A stretch of 64,000 bases of DNA from an uncultured Draconibacterium sp. (GTDB lineage Bacteria > Bacteroidota > Bacteroidia > Bacteroidales > Prolixibacteraceae). Position numbers and translations under genes: made by a program. Positions 52,421 to 61,646 of the stretch are shown piece by piece. Each line of letters opens with the position of its first letter. Positions within the stretch are counted from its first letter, which is position 1. A model generated the notes under the pieces. That model was not told the origin of the DNA. It saw only the letters and a list, made by a program, of their open reading frames with translations, and did no database searches. The DNA lies in NCBI RefSeq assembly GCF_963676735.1, contig NZ_OY781464.1, forward strand, positions 4,621,001 through 4,685,000. The letters are read 5' to 3'.

Positions 52421-55400
52421 TTATTTTTTATCGAGGATTAGTTTTCTTACAATCTGTTGGTTGTTTATTTGTAATATAACCAGGTACGACCCACTTATAT
52501 GTTTTGACAGATCGAAAACAATTCTTTCACTATTCTTATAAGTTTTTTGAAGGATTTTGCTTCCGGAAATGCTTGTTACTAATAGTTCAATCTCTCCAAA
52601 AGGTAGATTTTCAAAGTTGATATTTACCTGCCCTTGTGTTGGATTTGGATAGAGGTTTATCTCGAACATGCTTTCGGAAAGATGAGAAATTCCAACTTCT
52701 AACGGATTGACACATACTTTGAATGTATCTGTATCTGTTGCTTCGGCCAAATCTTGTATTGTCACAATGATGTTTATACAACCGGTGTCGACAGACTCAG
52801 GAGTAAAATTCAGTACAAACTGCTCATCTTCGTTCATTACATTTATCCATTCCGGTAAGCTGCCAGCTTCTATCTCAAAGCTGAAAATCATGCTACTGTC
52901 ATCTAAATCTTCAAAGAAAATACCGGGTAATTTGCTGATGATAATTGATGTAGAATCTTCTGCAATCATTTCCCAGTCTTCAATTTGCTGAATTATTACC
53001 GGAGCATCATTTACTTTATTTACTGTAATCTTAAAGCTTACAGTTGTAGTATTTCCCAATGAATCCTGAACAGTAACAGAGATGCTATCGGTGCCAAACA
53101 TATTTGTAACCGGAATTATTTCAATCCTTGCAAGGTTTTCATAGGTTTCGTATTCAACATGAATAGCATCTATAAGTTTGTTGTTATTATAACGTGCAGA
53201 TAGGGTTACAGGCCAAATTTCACATTGCGTGCCTCCTGCTATACCTGTCAAGGTAACGATTAATGTGCTGTCTTCATCGACAATATAGTCGGGTACCTCA
53301 TCTATTTTCGGGTCAGCTGGTACATCAGCTACGTTTACTTTTGTTTGGCAAGTTGCTCTATTTCCTGCCGCATCGGTAGCTTGTACAACTATTGTATTTT
53401 CGCCTACATTGTTACAGCTAAATGTTGATGGACTCACCACAATTTTAAGATTTTCAAAGGCAGTAATATTGTCGCTTGAACCTGCTGCAATTGTTCTCTT
53501 GTCACTTGTCGTAAACGTGTAGCTTCCTTCATCCGATAGCACAACATTTATTGACTGGCATTGAACCGATGGAGGAATGTCGTCTTCGACAAACAGGTTT
53601 AAGGTGATTATGCTGTCGCAACCTAATACGGACAAAAGTGTGTGACTGTAAACTCCCGTTCTTGTTAATTGTTCTCCCCAAAACATATATGGTAATTCCG
53701 ATTGTTGAACGGTTACATTTAATTCTGTAACATAACTTTCATGAACTGTTAGTTGGAGAACTACAACACTGTCGCAAGCATTTGATGCATTAAAGGTTTC
53801 GGTGTATGTTCCTTCTGATGAGAGCGACTGAGTACCAAAAGTAAAAGGCAAATCGTTTTCACAAACTGTATCGAAAACAATAGTATGCACGGTATCGTTT
53901 ACATAAAGTGCAAGGTTTACAGTACTATCGCAACCGTGAGTAGTCGTGAATGTTTCGTTATAATTGCCTTCTGCTAACAATGTTTGGCTACCAAAAGTAT
54001 AAGGTAATTCATTTTCGCAAATTGTAATTGTATCATTCACATTGAAAGTGTCGTTTACAGTTAATGTCAGGATTATTGTACTGTCGCAACCATTTTCACT
54101 GGCAAATATTTCCCTGAAAATCCCCGAAGTATCAATAGACTGTGTTCCTAGAATATAAGGTAATTCACTTTTACAGATAGCAGCTTCCAGCAAAATTAAC
54201 GAGGTATCCAGTACGTTCAATGTGAGTTCTACCGTGCTGTCGCATCCGTTTTCTTTTGAATAAACTTCAGTGTAGAATCCGCTACCAGTGAGTGTTTGTG
54301 ACCCAAATGAGTAAGGTAACTCACTTTCGCAAATGGTTACTTGCTGTTGAATTAGCGAAGAATCTTTCACAGTTAAAGTGAGGGTTACCGTGCTATCGCA
54401 GCCATGTATCGTGCTCAGTGTTTTTGTGTAAGGTCCGGCAACTATTAGTTCATCGCCTTCCCAGCTATATGGTAATTCACTTTCGCAAATAGTAACTGTA
54501 TCAAAAACAATAAAAGTATCGTTTACAGTTAGAGATAGCTCAACAATGCTGTCGCATCCACTCGTATTTATCAATGTATCTGAATAAAAACCGCCGGCTA
54601 TCAAATTTCTTGTGCCAAAAATATACGGTAGATTATCCTCACAAATGGCAATGTCCAGCCTGGTTCGTAAAGTGTCATTTACGTTTAGTGTTAGATACAC
54701 TGTACTATCGCATCCATTGCTTCCCGAAAAAACTTCGGTATACATTCCGTCACTATTCAGTGTTTGTGAACCAAAAGTATACGGCAGATCACTCTCGCAA
54801 AGGGTTATATCCTTTGTTACTACCGAAGTATCGTTTACAGTAAGTGCCAGATTGATTGTGCTATCGCATCCATTTGACGAAGTAAGTACTTTTGTGTATG
54901 TACCCGATGATGACAATTCGTCTCCAGCCCAGTGGTACGGAAGTTCGTTTTCACAAACGGTAACTGCATCGTAAAGGTTAAAAGTATCTTTAACTGTCAG
55001 AGTTAAAATTACAGTGCTGTCGCAGCCATTGGTGTTTGTGAATTTTTGAGAATAAACCCCGCTGGCAGTGAGAGTGTGTGTACCAAAAGTAAAAGGTAGA
55101 AGACTTTCACATATTTCGATTTCCTCAGTAACCAGCGAGGTATCAAGAACATTCAGGGTTAGGATTACGGTACTATCGCAACCCATCGTATTGTTGTACT
55201 GTTTGGTGTAAACGCCCTCGTTATAAAAAGTATCTAAACCAATTATAAGAGGAAGATCGTTTTCACAAACCGACATTTCAAGTTCTGTTAACGAGGTGTC
55301 GTTAACGGTAAGGGTAAGTGTTACAGTGCTGTCGCAACCATAAACATTGGAAAACATTTCGGTGTAAATACCAGCTGAAGTCAGCGAAGACGCTCCAAAC

Positions 55401-58252
55401 GTGTACGGTAAATCGGTTTCGCAAATTGTTACTGCATCGGTATTAATCGTGGTATCGTTAACAACTAGTGTAAGGGTAACAACACTGTCGCAACCAAATG
55501 CAGTAGGAAAATCTTCAGTATAAATTCCGTCAGCGATGAGGCTTTGTTCTCCAAATGTGTATGGTAAATCGCCTTCGCAAATGGTGTCGGCCAGCCAAAT
55601 ACTATCTGACGGGTTAATTACAAGGTTGAAAGAAACTACGCTGTCGCAACCATAACTATTTATCAAAGTTTCAGTATAAAATCCTTCAGAAGTTAATTGC
55701 TGGCTTCCAAGCTGATAGGGTAAGTCTGTTTCGCATACTTCAAAGTTTCCTTTTTTAGTAAGTAGGATATCATCAAAAAACATCTTAGTAGTACCGCTAT
55801 TTCCTGCACAAAGCATAACGTCAATTGTTTCAACTGTTGGATGCATCGGGAAATTGAAAGTTGTTTCGTTGCCACTGGTGCCTGATACTTTTGCATTGTT
55901 TATGAAAACCTGATACGAGTGGTTAGCAAGATCATGAATCATTTTTACATGATACCACTGACCGGGAGTGTAATCCATAATTTCGTAGGTTGTACCACTG
56001 GAATAAGTAGCAGAGATTTTTCCGTTGTAAAATTGTAAACGAGATGTTCGTGTTCCCCATGTTCCAACATTAAAATTTCCAACCCCAATACTTCCCGCTA
56101 TTCCGGATAAGATTTTCTCGCAATTCACCCAGGCTTCAAGTGTTACTTCTGTTGGTAGGGTTGCAGGTCTTCGATAATATTCTGAAGCCCAGCCTGAGGC
56201 ACCTTCCATCTGGAATGATTTTATTCCGTTTTTTACCGGATTGTTGACAACAATTTGGTTTGCCGTACCAGTTCCGTAGTATTTTTGAATCCAGCCAGCG
56301 GGGGCAGAGTTTAAATTGTCACTTTCAAACGAGCTGAAGAAAATTGTATCAGCATCTCCTAACCAAATGTTTTGCGACGGATAAACCTCAATACCCTCAA
56401 CAATGGTATCGTAAGCCGATTTCATACTGTCGGTGTGTGTAACAATGGCACTCACCTCAAAAACACCGGCTTCCGTATAAATGTGTTCCGGGCTAAACTC
56501 GTTCGAACTACTTCCATCGCCAAACTTCCATTCTATAACATCGGCATCAGTAATATCAGCATCGAAAAGAACTGGTGTGCCTAAACAAACTGTTGAATCA
56601 TCAGCAGAAATTGTGATACTCGGAATAACTTCTTTTGTATAAGTCTCGCTATGAGCCGAGCTCCATTGTCCTTCGCTGTCCAAAAATTGGATACTGATCA
56701 AATGTTCCCCTCCGGGGTAACCGTTCAGATCAATCACATCATCCAATTCCAATGATTTTACAGGACTCGCTAGTTGTACCTCCCGAACCAAAGCAATGTA
56801 AGAATCGGGCCAGTAACGATAAGCAACTATTTTGTTGTCAGCATTAACAACTTCATTATCATACAGGCTAAAGAAAGTCGTAATTGCAGAACTCCATCCT
56901 CCAGCTTTATCTCCGAAGCGATAAGTAAGTGTATGAAGTCCTTTGTTTAGTGCTGAAACATCAAGCTGTTCATCAATCACAAGCAATCCGGTTGATGCAA
57001 CAGACTCAGTGTTTACCTGCGAATAATCACCATCAATCCAATATTCCACTTTCACTATTTCACGAAGGTCGGGTATTGGGTCGGGTAGATATTTAACAAA
57101 TAAGGTGGTATATGCCGGACTCCAGTTTTCTGCTTCATCTTTGTAACGGCTACTTACAGAGTGAACTCCGTCGCTTAAGGCCGAAACATCTATTTGTTCG
57201 TCTATCGAAAGTACAGTAGCATTAGCAACCGGATCAGTATGAACCGATGAATAATCGTCATCGAACCAGTATTCAAGCGCTGTAATTTCGTGTAATTCTG
57301 CAGCACTTTCTCCCGGGTATTTTGTAAATAACACCGAATAAGCAGGGCTCCATTCTCCTGATTCATCCCGAAACCTGCACGATACTACATGAACGCCATT
57401 CGCTAATCCGGATACGTCAATCTGGTCATCGATATTTAAAAGTGAAGTGGCCGCTACAGGATCGGTTTGTACCGACGAGTAATCATTATCAAACCAGTAT
57501 TCCAGTTCGGTAATTTGATGCAGAACAAAGTTTTCTTTTGCATAGTTGGTAAAGTAGAAACATGCCGGTGCATTCCATCTCCCGCTTTCGTCCTGAAGTC
57601 TGACACTTACAATGTGTAAACCCTTGGCGAGCGAAGAAACATCGAGCATTTCGTCTAGGTTTAGAAGGCTGGTTGGGGGAAAAGTACTTGTTTCTTTGTT
57701 AGCATAATCATCGCCAAACCAGTATTCCAGGCCAACAATTTGTTGTAGGCCGGTAACTTCTTCCATTCTGAAGAAGCGAACAGATGGAGAACTCCAGATA
57801 TCACGATCATCTTTAAAACGATACGATAAAGTATGCAGTCCATCGTTTAACGAACTAACATCAAGTAAGCTAATCCAGTCGGCAGAAGCTCCCGATGTTA
57901 AGGGAGTCTCAACAGCTGAAGCATAATTTCCATCATACCAGAATTCGACATCTGTAATCATTCGAATTCCCTGGAGAGCTTCTTCGTTGTAGGTAAAGAA
58001 TTTGCTGAGCACTGAACCCCATACCCCTCTTTCGTCCTGAAAACGAAAAGTTACGGTATGCAAGCCCGGCTCAAGGGAACTTACATCGAGCAATTCGGCG
58101 AACGTGACACTTGGCCCTGAAACCGTTTGCTGCATTGCTGTACCATAGTTGCCATCGTACCAGTATTCCACCCGGGAAATACCAGGTTGTGCCAACAACC
58201 AAAATGGTAAAAGCAATAACAATATTAGATTGGTAAATCGTTTCATTTTCAT
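52421..58252 (-). CDS. Giant secreted repeat protein with T9SS sorting domain
   Basis: 1943 aa. Signal peptide (LLAQ). Seven repeats of about 75 aa (pattern EYWxDxDY...IDVSxLxxGxHxxSxRFKDExGxWSP; about 56630-58185) come first, then a PKD domain (WKFGDGSSS...EHIYTEAG), a LamG-like sandwich (LEAWVNC, QWYHVKMIHD), and fourteen repeats of exactly 52 aa starting CExxLPYxFG with GCDSTVxLTLTV. HYR and Ig/cadherin-like domains (VNDAPV) follow, and a T9SS type A tail (LYPNPTQGQVNINF). It is a probable surface adhesin or fibre. ATG at 58252 is preferred over a TTG three codons earlier. It follows a beta-helix gene by 25 bp. Confidence 0.88.
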   Translation of the reverse strand: MKMKRFTNLILLLLLPFWLLAQPGISRVEYWYDGNYGTAMQQTVSGPSVTFAELLDVSSLEPGLHTVTFRFQDERGVWGSVLSKFFTYNEEALQGIRMITDVEFWYDGNYASAVETPLTSGASADWISLLDVSSLNDGLHTLSYRFKDDRDIWSSPSVRFFRMEEVTGLQQIVGLEYWFGDDYANKETSTFPPTSLLNLDEMLDVSSLAKGLHIVSVRLQDESGRWNAPACFYFTNYAKENFVLHQITELEYWFDNDYSSVQTDPVAATSLLNIDDQIDVSGLANGVHVVSCRFRDESGEWSPAYSVLFTKYPGESAAELHEITALEYWFDDDYSSVHTDPVANATVLSIDEQIDVSALSDGVHSVSSRYKDEAENWSPAYTTLFVKYLPDPIPDLREIVKVEYWIDGDYSQVNTESVASTGLLVIDEQLDVSALNKGLHTLTYRFGDKAGGWSSAITTFFSLYDNEVVNADNKIVAYRYWPDSYIALVREVQLASPVKSLELDDVIDLNGYPGGEHLISIQFLDSEGQWSSAHSETYTKEVIPSITISADDSTVCLGTPVLFDADITDADVIEWKFGDGSSSNEFSPEHIYTEAGVFEVSAIVTHTDSMKSAYDTIVEGIEVYPSQNIWLGDADTIFFSSFESDNLNSAPAGWIQKYYGTGTANQIVVNNPVKNGIKSFQMEGASGWASEYYRRPATLPTEVTLEAWVNCEKILSGIAGSIGVGNFNVGTWGTRTSRLQFYNGKISATYSSGTTYEIMDYTPGQWYHVKMIHDLANHSYQVFINNAKVSGTSGNETTFNFPMHPTVETIDVMLCAGNSGTTKMFFDDILLTKKGNFEVCETDLPYQLGSQQLTSEGFYTETLINSYGCDSVVSFNLVINPSDSIWLADTICEGDLPYTFGEQSLIADGIYTEDFPTAFGCDSVVTLTLVVNDTTINTDAVTICETDLPYTFGASSLTSAGIYTEMFSNVYGCDSTVTLTLTVNDTSLTELEMSVCENDLPLIIGLDTFYNEGVYTKQYNNTMGCDSTVILTLNVLDTSLVTEEIEICESLLPFTFGTHTLTASGVYSQKFTNTNGCDSTVILTLTVKDTFNLYDAVTVCENELPYHWAGDELSSSGTYTKVLTSSNGCDSTINLALTVNDTSVVTKDITLCESDLPYTFGSQTLNSDGMYTEVFSGSNGCDSTVYLTLNVNDTLRTRLDIAICEDNLPYIFGTRNLIAGGFYSDTLINTSGCDSIVELSLTVNDTFIVFDTVTICESELPYSWEGDELIVAGPYTKTLSTIHGCDSTVTLTLTVKDSSLIQQQVTICESELPYSFGSQTLTGSGFYTEVYSKENGCDSTVELTLNVLDTSLILLEAAICKSELPYILGTQSIDTSGIFREIFASENGCDSTIILTLTVNDTFNVNDTITICENELPYTFGSQTLLAEGNYNETFTTTHGCDSTVNLALYVNDTVHTIVFDTVCENDLPFTFGTQSLSSEGTYTETFNASNACDSVVVLQLTVHESYVTELNVTVQQSELPYMFWGEQLTRTGVYSHTLLSVLGCDSIITLNLFVEDDIPPSVQCQSINVVLSDEGSYTFTTSDKRTIAAGSSDNITAFENLKIVVSPSTFSCNNVGENTIVVQATDAAGNRATCQTKVNVADVPADPKIDEVPDYIVDEDSTLIVTLTGIAGGTQCEIWPVTLSARYNNNKLIDAIHVEYETYENLARIEIIPVTNMFGTDSISVTVQDSLGNTTTVSFKITVNKVNDAPVIIQQIEDWEMIAEDSTSIIISKLPGIFFEDLDDSSMIFSFEIEAGSLPEWINVMNEDEQFVLNFTPESVDTGCINIIVTIQDLAEATDTDTFKVCVNPLEVGISHLSESMFEINLYPNPTQGQVNINFENLPFGEIELLVTSISGSKILQKTYKNSERIVFDLSKHISGSYLVILQINNQQIVRKLILDKK
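53572..55735 (-). repeat. Fourteen tandem 156-bp coding repeats (52 aa)
   Basis: The first Cys codon of each unit falls every 156 bp from 55735 to 53707 without indels. Each unit has two cysteines 29 residues apart and the motif GCDSTV. The last unit has lost its first Cys (QQSELPY). Units differ at the DNA level, so the array is old and selected on protein sequence. Confidence 0.9.
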
Positions 58253-58277
58253 ATTTTTCAATTGTTGAAAATCGAAT

Positions 58278-59351
58278 TTACCTACTTTGTGCTTCTGCGT
58301 TAATTGTTACACCCAGTTGATCGCTGACAGCTTCAGATGCAATAGTAGCTGTGTTTATGTGCGGATAATAAGGTATAGTTTTATAAGGATTTGAGGTGCC
58401 ATAAACACCCATATCGGTTCCATCGCTGGCAGCACCTTTAATACTTACACCTGGTGTTCCGTCTTGTGCTGTTCCTGTTCCTGTCGCATTTAAATGGTAG
58501 TCGTTATTGTACGAAAAAGTATTGTAAGCATCATTCTCAATGCTGGTGTAAATGTCAGCAATTGGAACACTAACAATATTGTTGCTACCTGAATGTGTCG
58601 ACAACAAGGTGTCAAAAGGTAGGGCTCTGTCAAACAGGTTATAATTCAATTCGCAGCTGTTACTGTTGTACAGGCCAAACTGATACGAAAACACGTTGTT
58701 TGTAAACAGGCAATTGTTTGAATATTGGATAATACGGTCTCGGCTTGAGCAATTGCTACAACCCGATAATGCCGGAAAATCATTGTGGTTGAAAAGCGAA
58801 CCCTCAAAATACAAAACATACGAAAAAAGTAATGAATGTTCTATGGTACAGTTACTCCCGTTAAAAGCATTCACTATTCCCTGCAAGACACATTCGGTGA
58901 TATGAAAATTGAGATCAACCGGATCTCCATTATTATCATAGCGCATTGTTAGTGCATTCATTAGGCGGCAGCGTTTTAGTTTAACATTAACGCAATCATC
59001 GCCATCGCTTCCAAAATTTAAGGTTGATGTAAATAATATTCCTTCAAAAGAGCTGCCATCACAGTTTCCGGTAAATGTTAGTGACGAAACTATACGGGTT
59101 TGTTTGGTGGCACTGGTTTCTTGCGGGTTGTGCCCATGACCAACCCAGTGTAAAGTTTTATCGATGGTTGTATTTGTTATGCTAAAACCACCACCCGGTA
59201 AATAAAGCGTATCGCCGGCAGCAGCATTGGTAATGGCGGTGTTAATGTTATTATAGACTTCGGTTTTAGCTCCGTTTTGCACCACAAACTGTGCCTGTCC
59301 CCAACTAAGCAGAGTCAGAAATAGAAATGGAAGTATGATTATTTTTTTCAT
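58278..59351 (-). CDS. Secreted right-handed beta-helix-like protein, copy 2
   Basis: 357 aa. Signal peptide 1-20 (GQAQ). The start FVVQNGAKTEVYNNINTAITNAAAGDTLYLPGGGFSI resembles pectate-lyase-type beta-helix proteins. The body has stacked short strands with Asn and Cys ladders (NNCLFTNNVFSYQFGLYNSNSCELNYNLFD). It ends PYYPHINTATIASEAVSDQLGVTINAEAQSR without a T9SS tail. No catalytic residues can be named. Tandem paralogue of the next gene upstream. Confidence 0.75.
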   Translation of the reverse strand: MKKIIILPFLFLTLLSWGQAQFVVQNGAKTEVYNNINTAITNAAAGDTLYLPGGGFSITNTTIDKTLHWVGHGHNPQETSATKQTRIVSSLTFTGNCDGSSFEGILFTSTLNFGSDGDDCVNVKLKRCRLMNALTMRYDNNGDPVDLNFHITECVLQGIVNAFNGSNCTIEHSLLFSYVLYFEGSLFNHNDFPALSGCSNCSSRDRIIQYSNNCLFTNNVFSYQFGLYNSNSCELNYNLFDRALPFDTLLSTHSGSNNIVSVPIADIYTSIENDAYNTFSYNNDYHLNATGTGTAQDGTPGVSIKGAASDGTDMGVYGTSNPYKTIPYYPHINTATIASEAVSDQLGVTINAEAQSR

Positions 59352-59410
59352 GATATTCAGTTTTTAGTAATGAGTATTAAGTACAGAGTACTGAGATTCT
59401 TACTCAGCTT

Positions 59411-60469
59411 TTAGCGCTCCTGGGCAGCTACATTAATTTGAACACCCAGGTTTCCGCCAACAGCTTCGTTATCAATATCAGCTGTTTGTATATGTGGGTG
59501 ATAAGGTACAGCACCTTCTTTATAAGGCAGCGAAGTACCATAAATACCAGGATTTGTTCCATCTGTTGCAGTACCAACTATACTCACACCGGTGTTTCCG
59601 TTTTCATCGGTGCCTGTTGCTTCAGTTTTCAAGTGATAATCATTGGCATAATCGAAGTTGTATATGTTACCAACGATATTTTCGTAAATATCGGTTCCTG
59701 TGTTATAAATGTTTCCCGATCCTGTAAACGTTGAGGTGATAGAATTATAAGGCAAAGTAGATTGGAAAGTATTGTTCTCAAAATTGCAATTTGATGAATA
59801 ATATAATCCGTAACTGTAATTGAAGACGTTGTTTGTAAATTGACAGTTCGTACAATAGTTGATAATACGGTTTGAGCTTGCATATGGATTAAGACTATTG
59901 TGGTTAAAAAGCGATTGGTAGAAATTATTTAATGAACCAAAAATCAGATTCTTTTCAGTACGGATATTCATGGCATTTCGGGCATCTATCGACGAGGTTA
60001 CACATTCCGATAGGTTGAATGCAAGGTCCGGAATACCACTCCCAATATCACTCGTGTATCTTAAATAAAGAATTCCTCCAATACGGCAGCGTTTGATTTC
60101 TACACCTGTGCATTCGTCACCGTCCGAGCCAAAACGAACATGATGCTGAAAATAGATTCCTTCAAATGTGCTATTGTCACAGTTTCCAGAAAAATAAACA
60201 TCGTATGTTGTAATTTGTGTATGCCCTGTTGCAGCAGTTGAATCGGGGTAATGGCCTACACCTCGCCAGTGCAAAGTTTTATCAATTGTTGCCGGATCGA
60301 GATTGAAACCTCCTCCAGGCAGATAAAGTGTATCGCCAGCAGATGCTGCAGCAATTGCAGCATTCAGATCATTAAAAGTTTGAGTTGTGCCGTTTTGCAC
60401 AACAAATTGTTTTTGCGCGAATGTTGTTACAGCCAAAAACAAAAACGGTAAAAAGTAAAGCTTTTTCAT
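59411..60469 (-). CDS. Secreted right-handed beta-helix-like protein, copy 1
   Basis: 352 aa. Signal peptide 1-18 (TTFAQ). It matches copy 2 over its length: DTLYLPGGGF, IDKTLHWRGVGHYPDS, FSGNCDNSTFEGIYF, FGSDGDECTGVEIKRCRI, NCQFTNNVFNYSYGLYYSSNCNFENNTF, and the end VPYHPHIQTADIDNEAVGGNLGVQINVAAQER. First gene of the likely operon beta-helix 1, beta-helix 2, giant repeat protein (gaps 59 and 25 bp). A LytTR-like direct repeat stands 316-345 bp upstream. Confidence 0.75.
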   Translation of the reverse strand: MKKLYFLPFLFLAVTTFAQKQFVVQNGTTQTFNDLNAAIAAASAGDTLYLPGGGFNLDPATIDKTLHWRGVGHYPDSTAATGHTQITTYDVYFSGNCDNSTFEGIYFQHHVRFGSDGDECTGVEIKRCRIGGILYLRYTSDIGSGIPDLAFNLSECVTSSIDARNAMNIRTEKNLIFGSLNNFYQSLFNHNSLNPYASSNRIINYCTNCQFTNNVFNYSYGLYYSSNCNFENNTFQSTLPYNSITSTFTGSGNIYNTGTDIYENIVGNIYNFDYANDYHLKTEATGTDENGNTGVSIVGTATDGTNPGIYGTSLPYKEGAVPYHPHIQTADIDNEAVGGNLGVQINVAAQER

Positions 60470-60866
60470 GGTATTTGCATTTAGAATTTTTTTGAGGCGT
60501 GATGAATTAAAGAATTACATGAAACGGATTGCTTAAGCCCACTATTGCCAGAAAACCATATGAAACTTAGATTATGCAATTGTAGCTAACACAGCAATCG
60601 TTTGATGAACAACATCTTCATTCATCTTACACATTTAAATTGAACGTAAGTAATATTTTGGTACACATTTACCTGTCTTCCCCTTGTGGGAAACAGACTC
60701 ATTATGAATAAAATTACTGCTAAATAAATAGGCTGTCAAGGGGATGAAACAGGCATTCAATCATCCGTAGGTCTGGTAGAATAAACCGTATATTATTGCC
60801 GACAAACCGTTTAATTCATAGTTAATCTTGATAAAAAAGCATGTATTTTAGGGAGGAATTGCCGCG
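60470..60866. other. 397-bp region between the LytTR regulator and the secreted operon
   Basis: No ORF is supported. It holds a two-turn direct repeat fitting a LytTR site (60785-60814) and a wide inverted repeat TCCCCTTG (60679-60686) / CAAGGGGA (60737-60744) with a 50-nt loop. No exact minus-strand TAnnTTTG box was seen; GAAACTTA at about 60562 is one mismatch from its complement. Confidence 0.6.
60785..60814. promoter_or_regulatory. Candidate LytTR-type binding site
   Basis: ACCGTATAT (60785-60793) and ACCGTTTAA (60806-60814) are direct repeats with a 12-bp spacer. Each matches 8 of 9 positions of the general LytTR half-site [TA][AC][CA]GTTN[AG][TG]. It lies between a LytTR gene and the secreted operon. 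Confidence 0.55.
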
Positions 60867-61610
60867 CTACTGAGATTTAAATGCGATAATCTTTATTTCA
60901 ATTTCTTGTCTTCTATCGCGCGATATTTCCAGAAAAGTACCATTGCAGAGTTTTACTTTTCGGTTACCAAACGATACAATATGTTCCATGTTAACTATAA
61001 ACGACTTGTGTATTCTTAAAAATGTATGGTTGTTCAATTCATTCTCCCAATAACCAAGGTTCCGCGAGGTTAATATCTCATAATTTTTCCCATCCTTTAG
61101 GTATTGGATAATGGTATAGTCTTTTTCAGCCTGAAGATAAAGCAGGTTGCTAACGGGCAGAAAGAGTGTTTCATTTTGCCCGCGAATAATTAATTGCCGG
61201 TTCCGAAGTGCTTCAATAGTTTGAATGAGCTTTTCGAGTTCATTTTTTCTAAATATTCTGTTTTTCGCTTTATTAATAGCGGTTATAAGTTCTTCTTTAT
61301 CAATGGGTTTAGTGATATAATCGATGGCATTGTGTTTAAAAGCCTTTAATGCATAATCGTTGTACGAGGTAACAAATATCAGTTGAAGTTTGTCCCATCT
61401 CCAGGCCTTTAGCATCTCGAAAGCATCAAAATCGTCGTTAAACTGAATGTCGAGAAAAACCAGATCGAAATTAAGCTGAGGGAGTTTCTCAAGAGCTTCG
61501 CGTCCCGAGTAACAAACATCAACAAGCTCAATGTCAGGAGCATATTCCTGCAATAGTTTTTGCAGGTTTAATACCGATAGTTTTTCATCTTCAACAATTA
61601 CTGCTCTCAT
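60867..61610 (-). CDS. LytTR-family response regulator
   Basis: 247 aa. Receiver domain 1-120: acidic pocket VEDEK, phospho-acceptor Asp in LVFLDIQFND, Lys in YITKPIDKEEL. LytTR DNA-binding domain about 145-245 (NLLYLQAEKDYTIIQYLKDGKNYEILTSRNLGYWENEL, FLRIHKSFIVNMEHI). It follows its LytS-type kinase by 36 bp on the same strand and lies just upstream of the secreted operon. Confidence 0.95.
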   Translation of the reverse strand: MRAVIVEDEKLSVLNLQKLLQEYAPDIELVDVCYSGREALEKLPQLNFDLVFLDIQFNDDFDAFEMLKAWRWDKLQLIFVTSYNDYALKAFKHNAIDYITKPIDKEELITAINKAKNRIFRKNELEKLIQTIEALRNRQLIIRGQNETLFLPVSNLLYLQAEKDYTIIQYLKDGKNYEILTSRNLGYWENELNNHTFLRIHKSFIVNMEHIVSFGNRKVKLCNGTFLEISRDRRQEIEIKIIAFKSQ

Positions 61611-61646
61611 AAAAATATAGTTAAGCCTTGCATTTATTTTTACCTG

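Noticed and set aside
54612..54974. Plus-strand ORF of 120 codons
   Set aside because: Antisense shadow of the 52-residue repeats; its own repeat pattern mirrors them.
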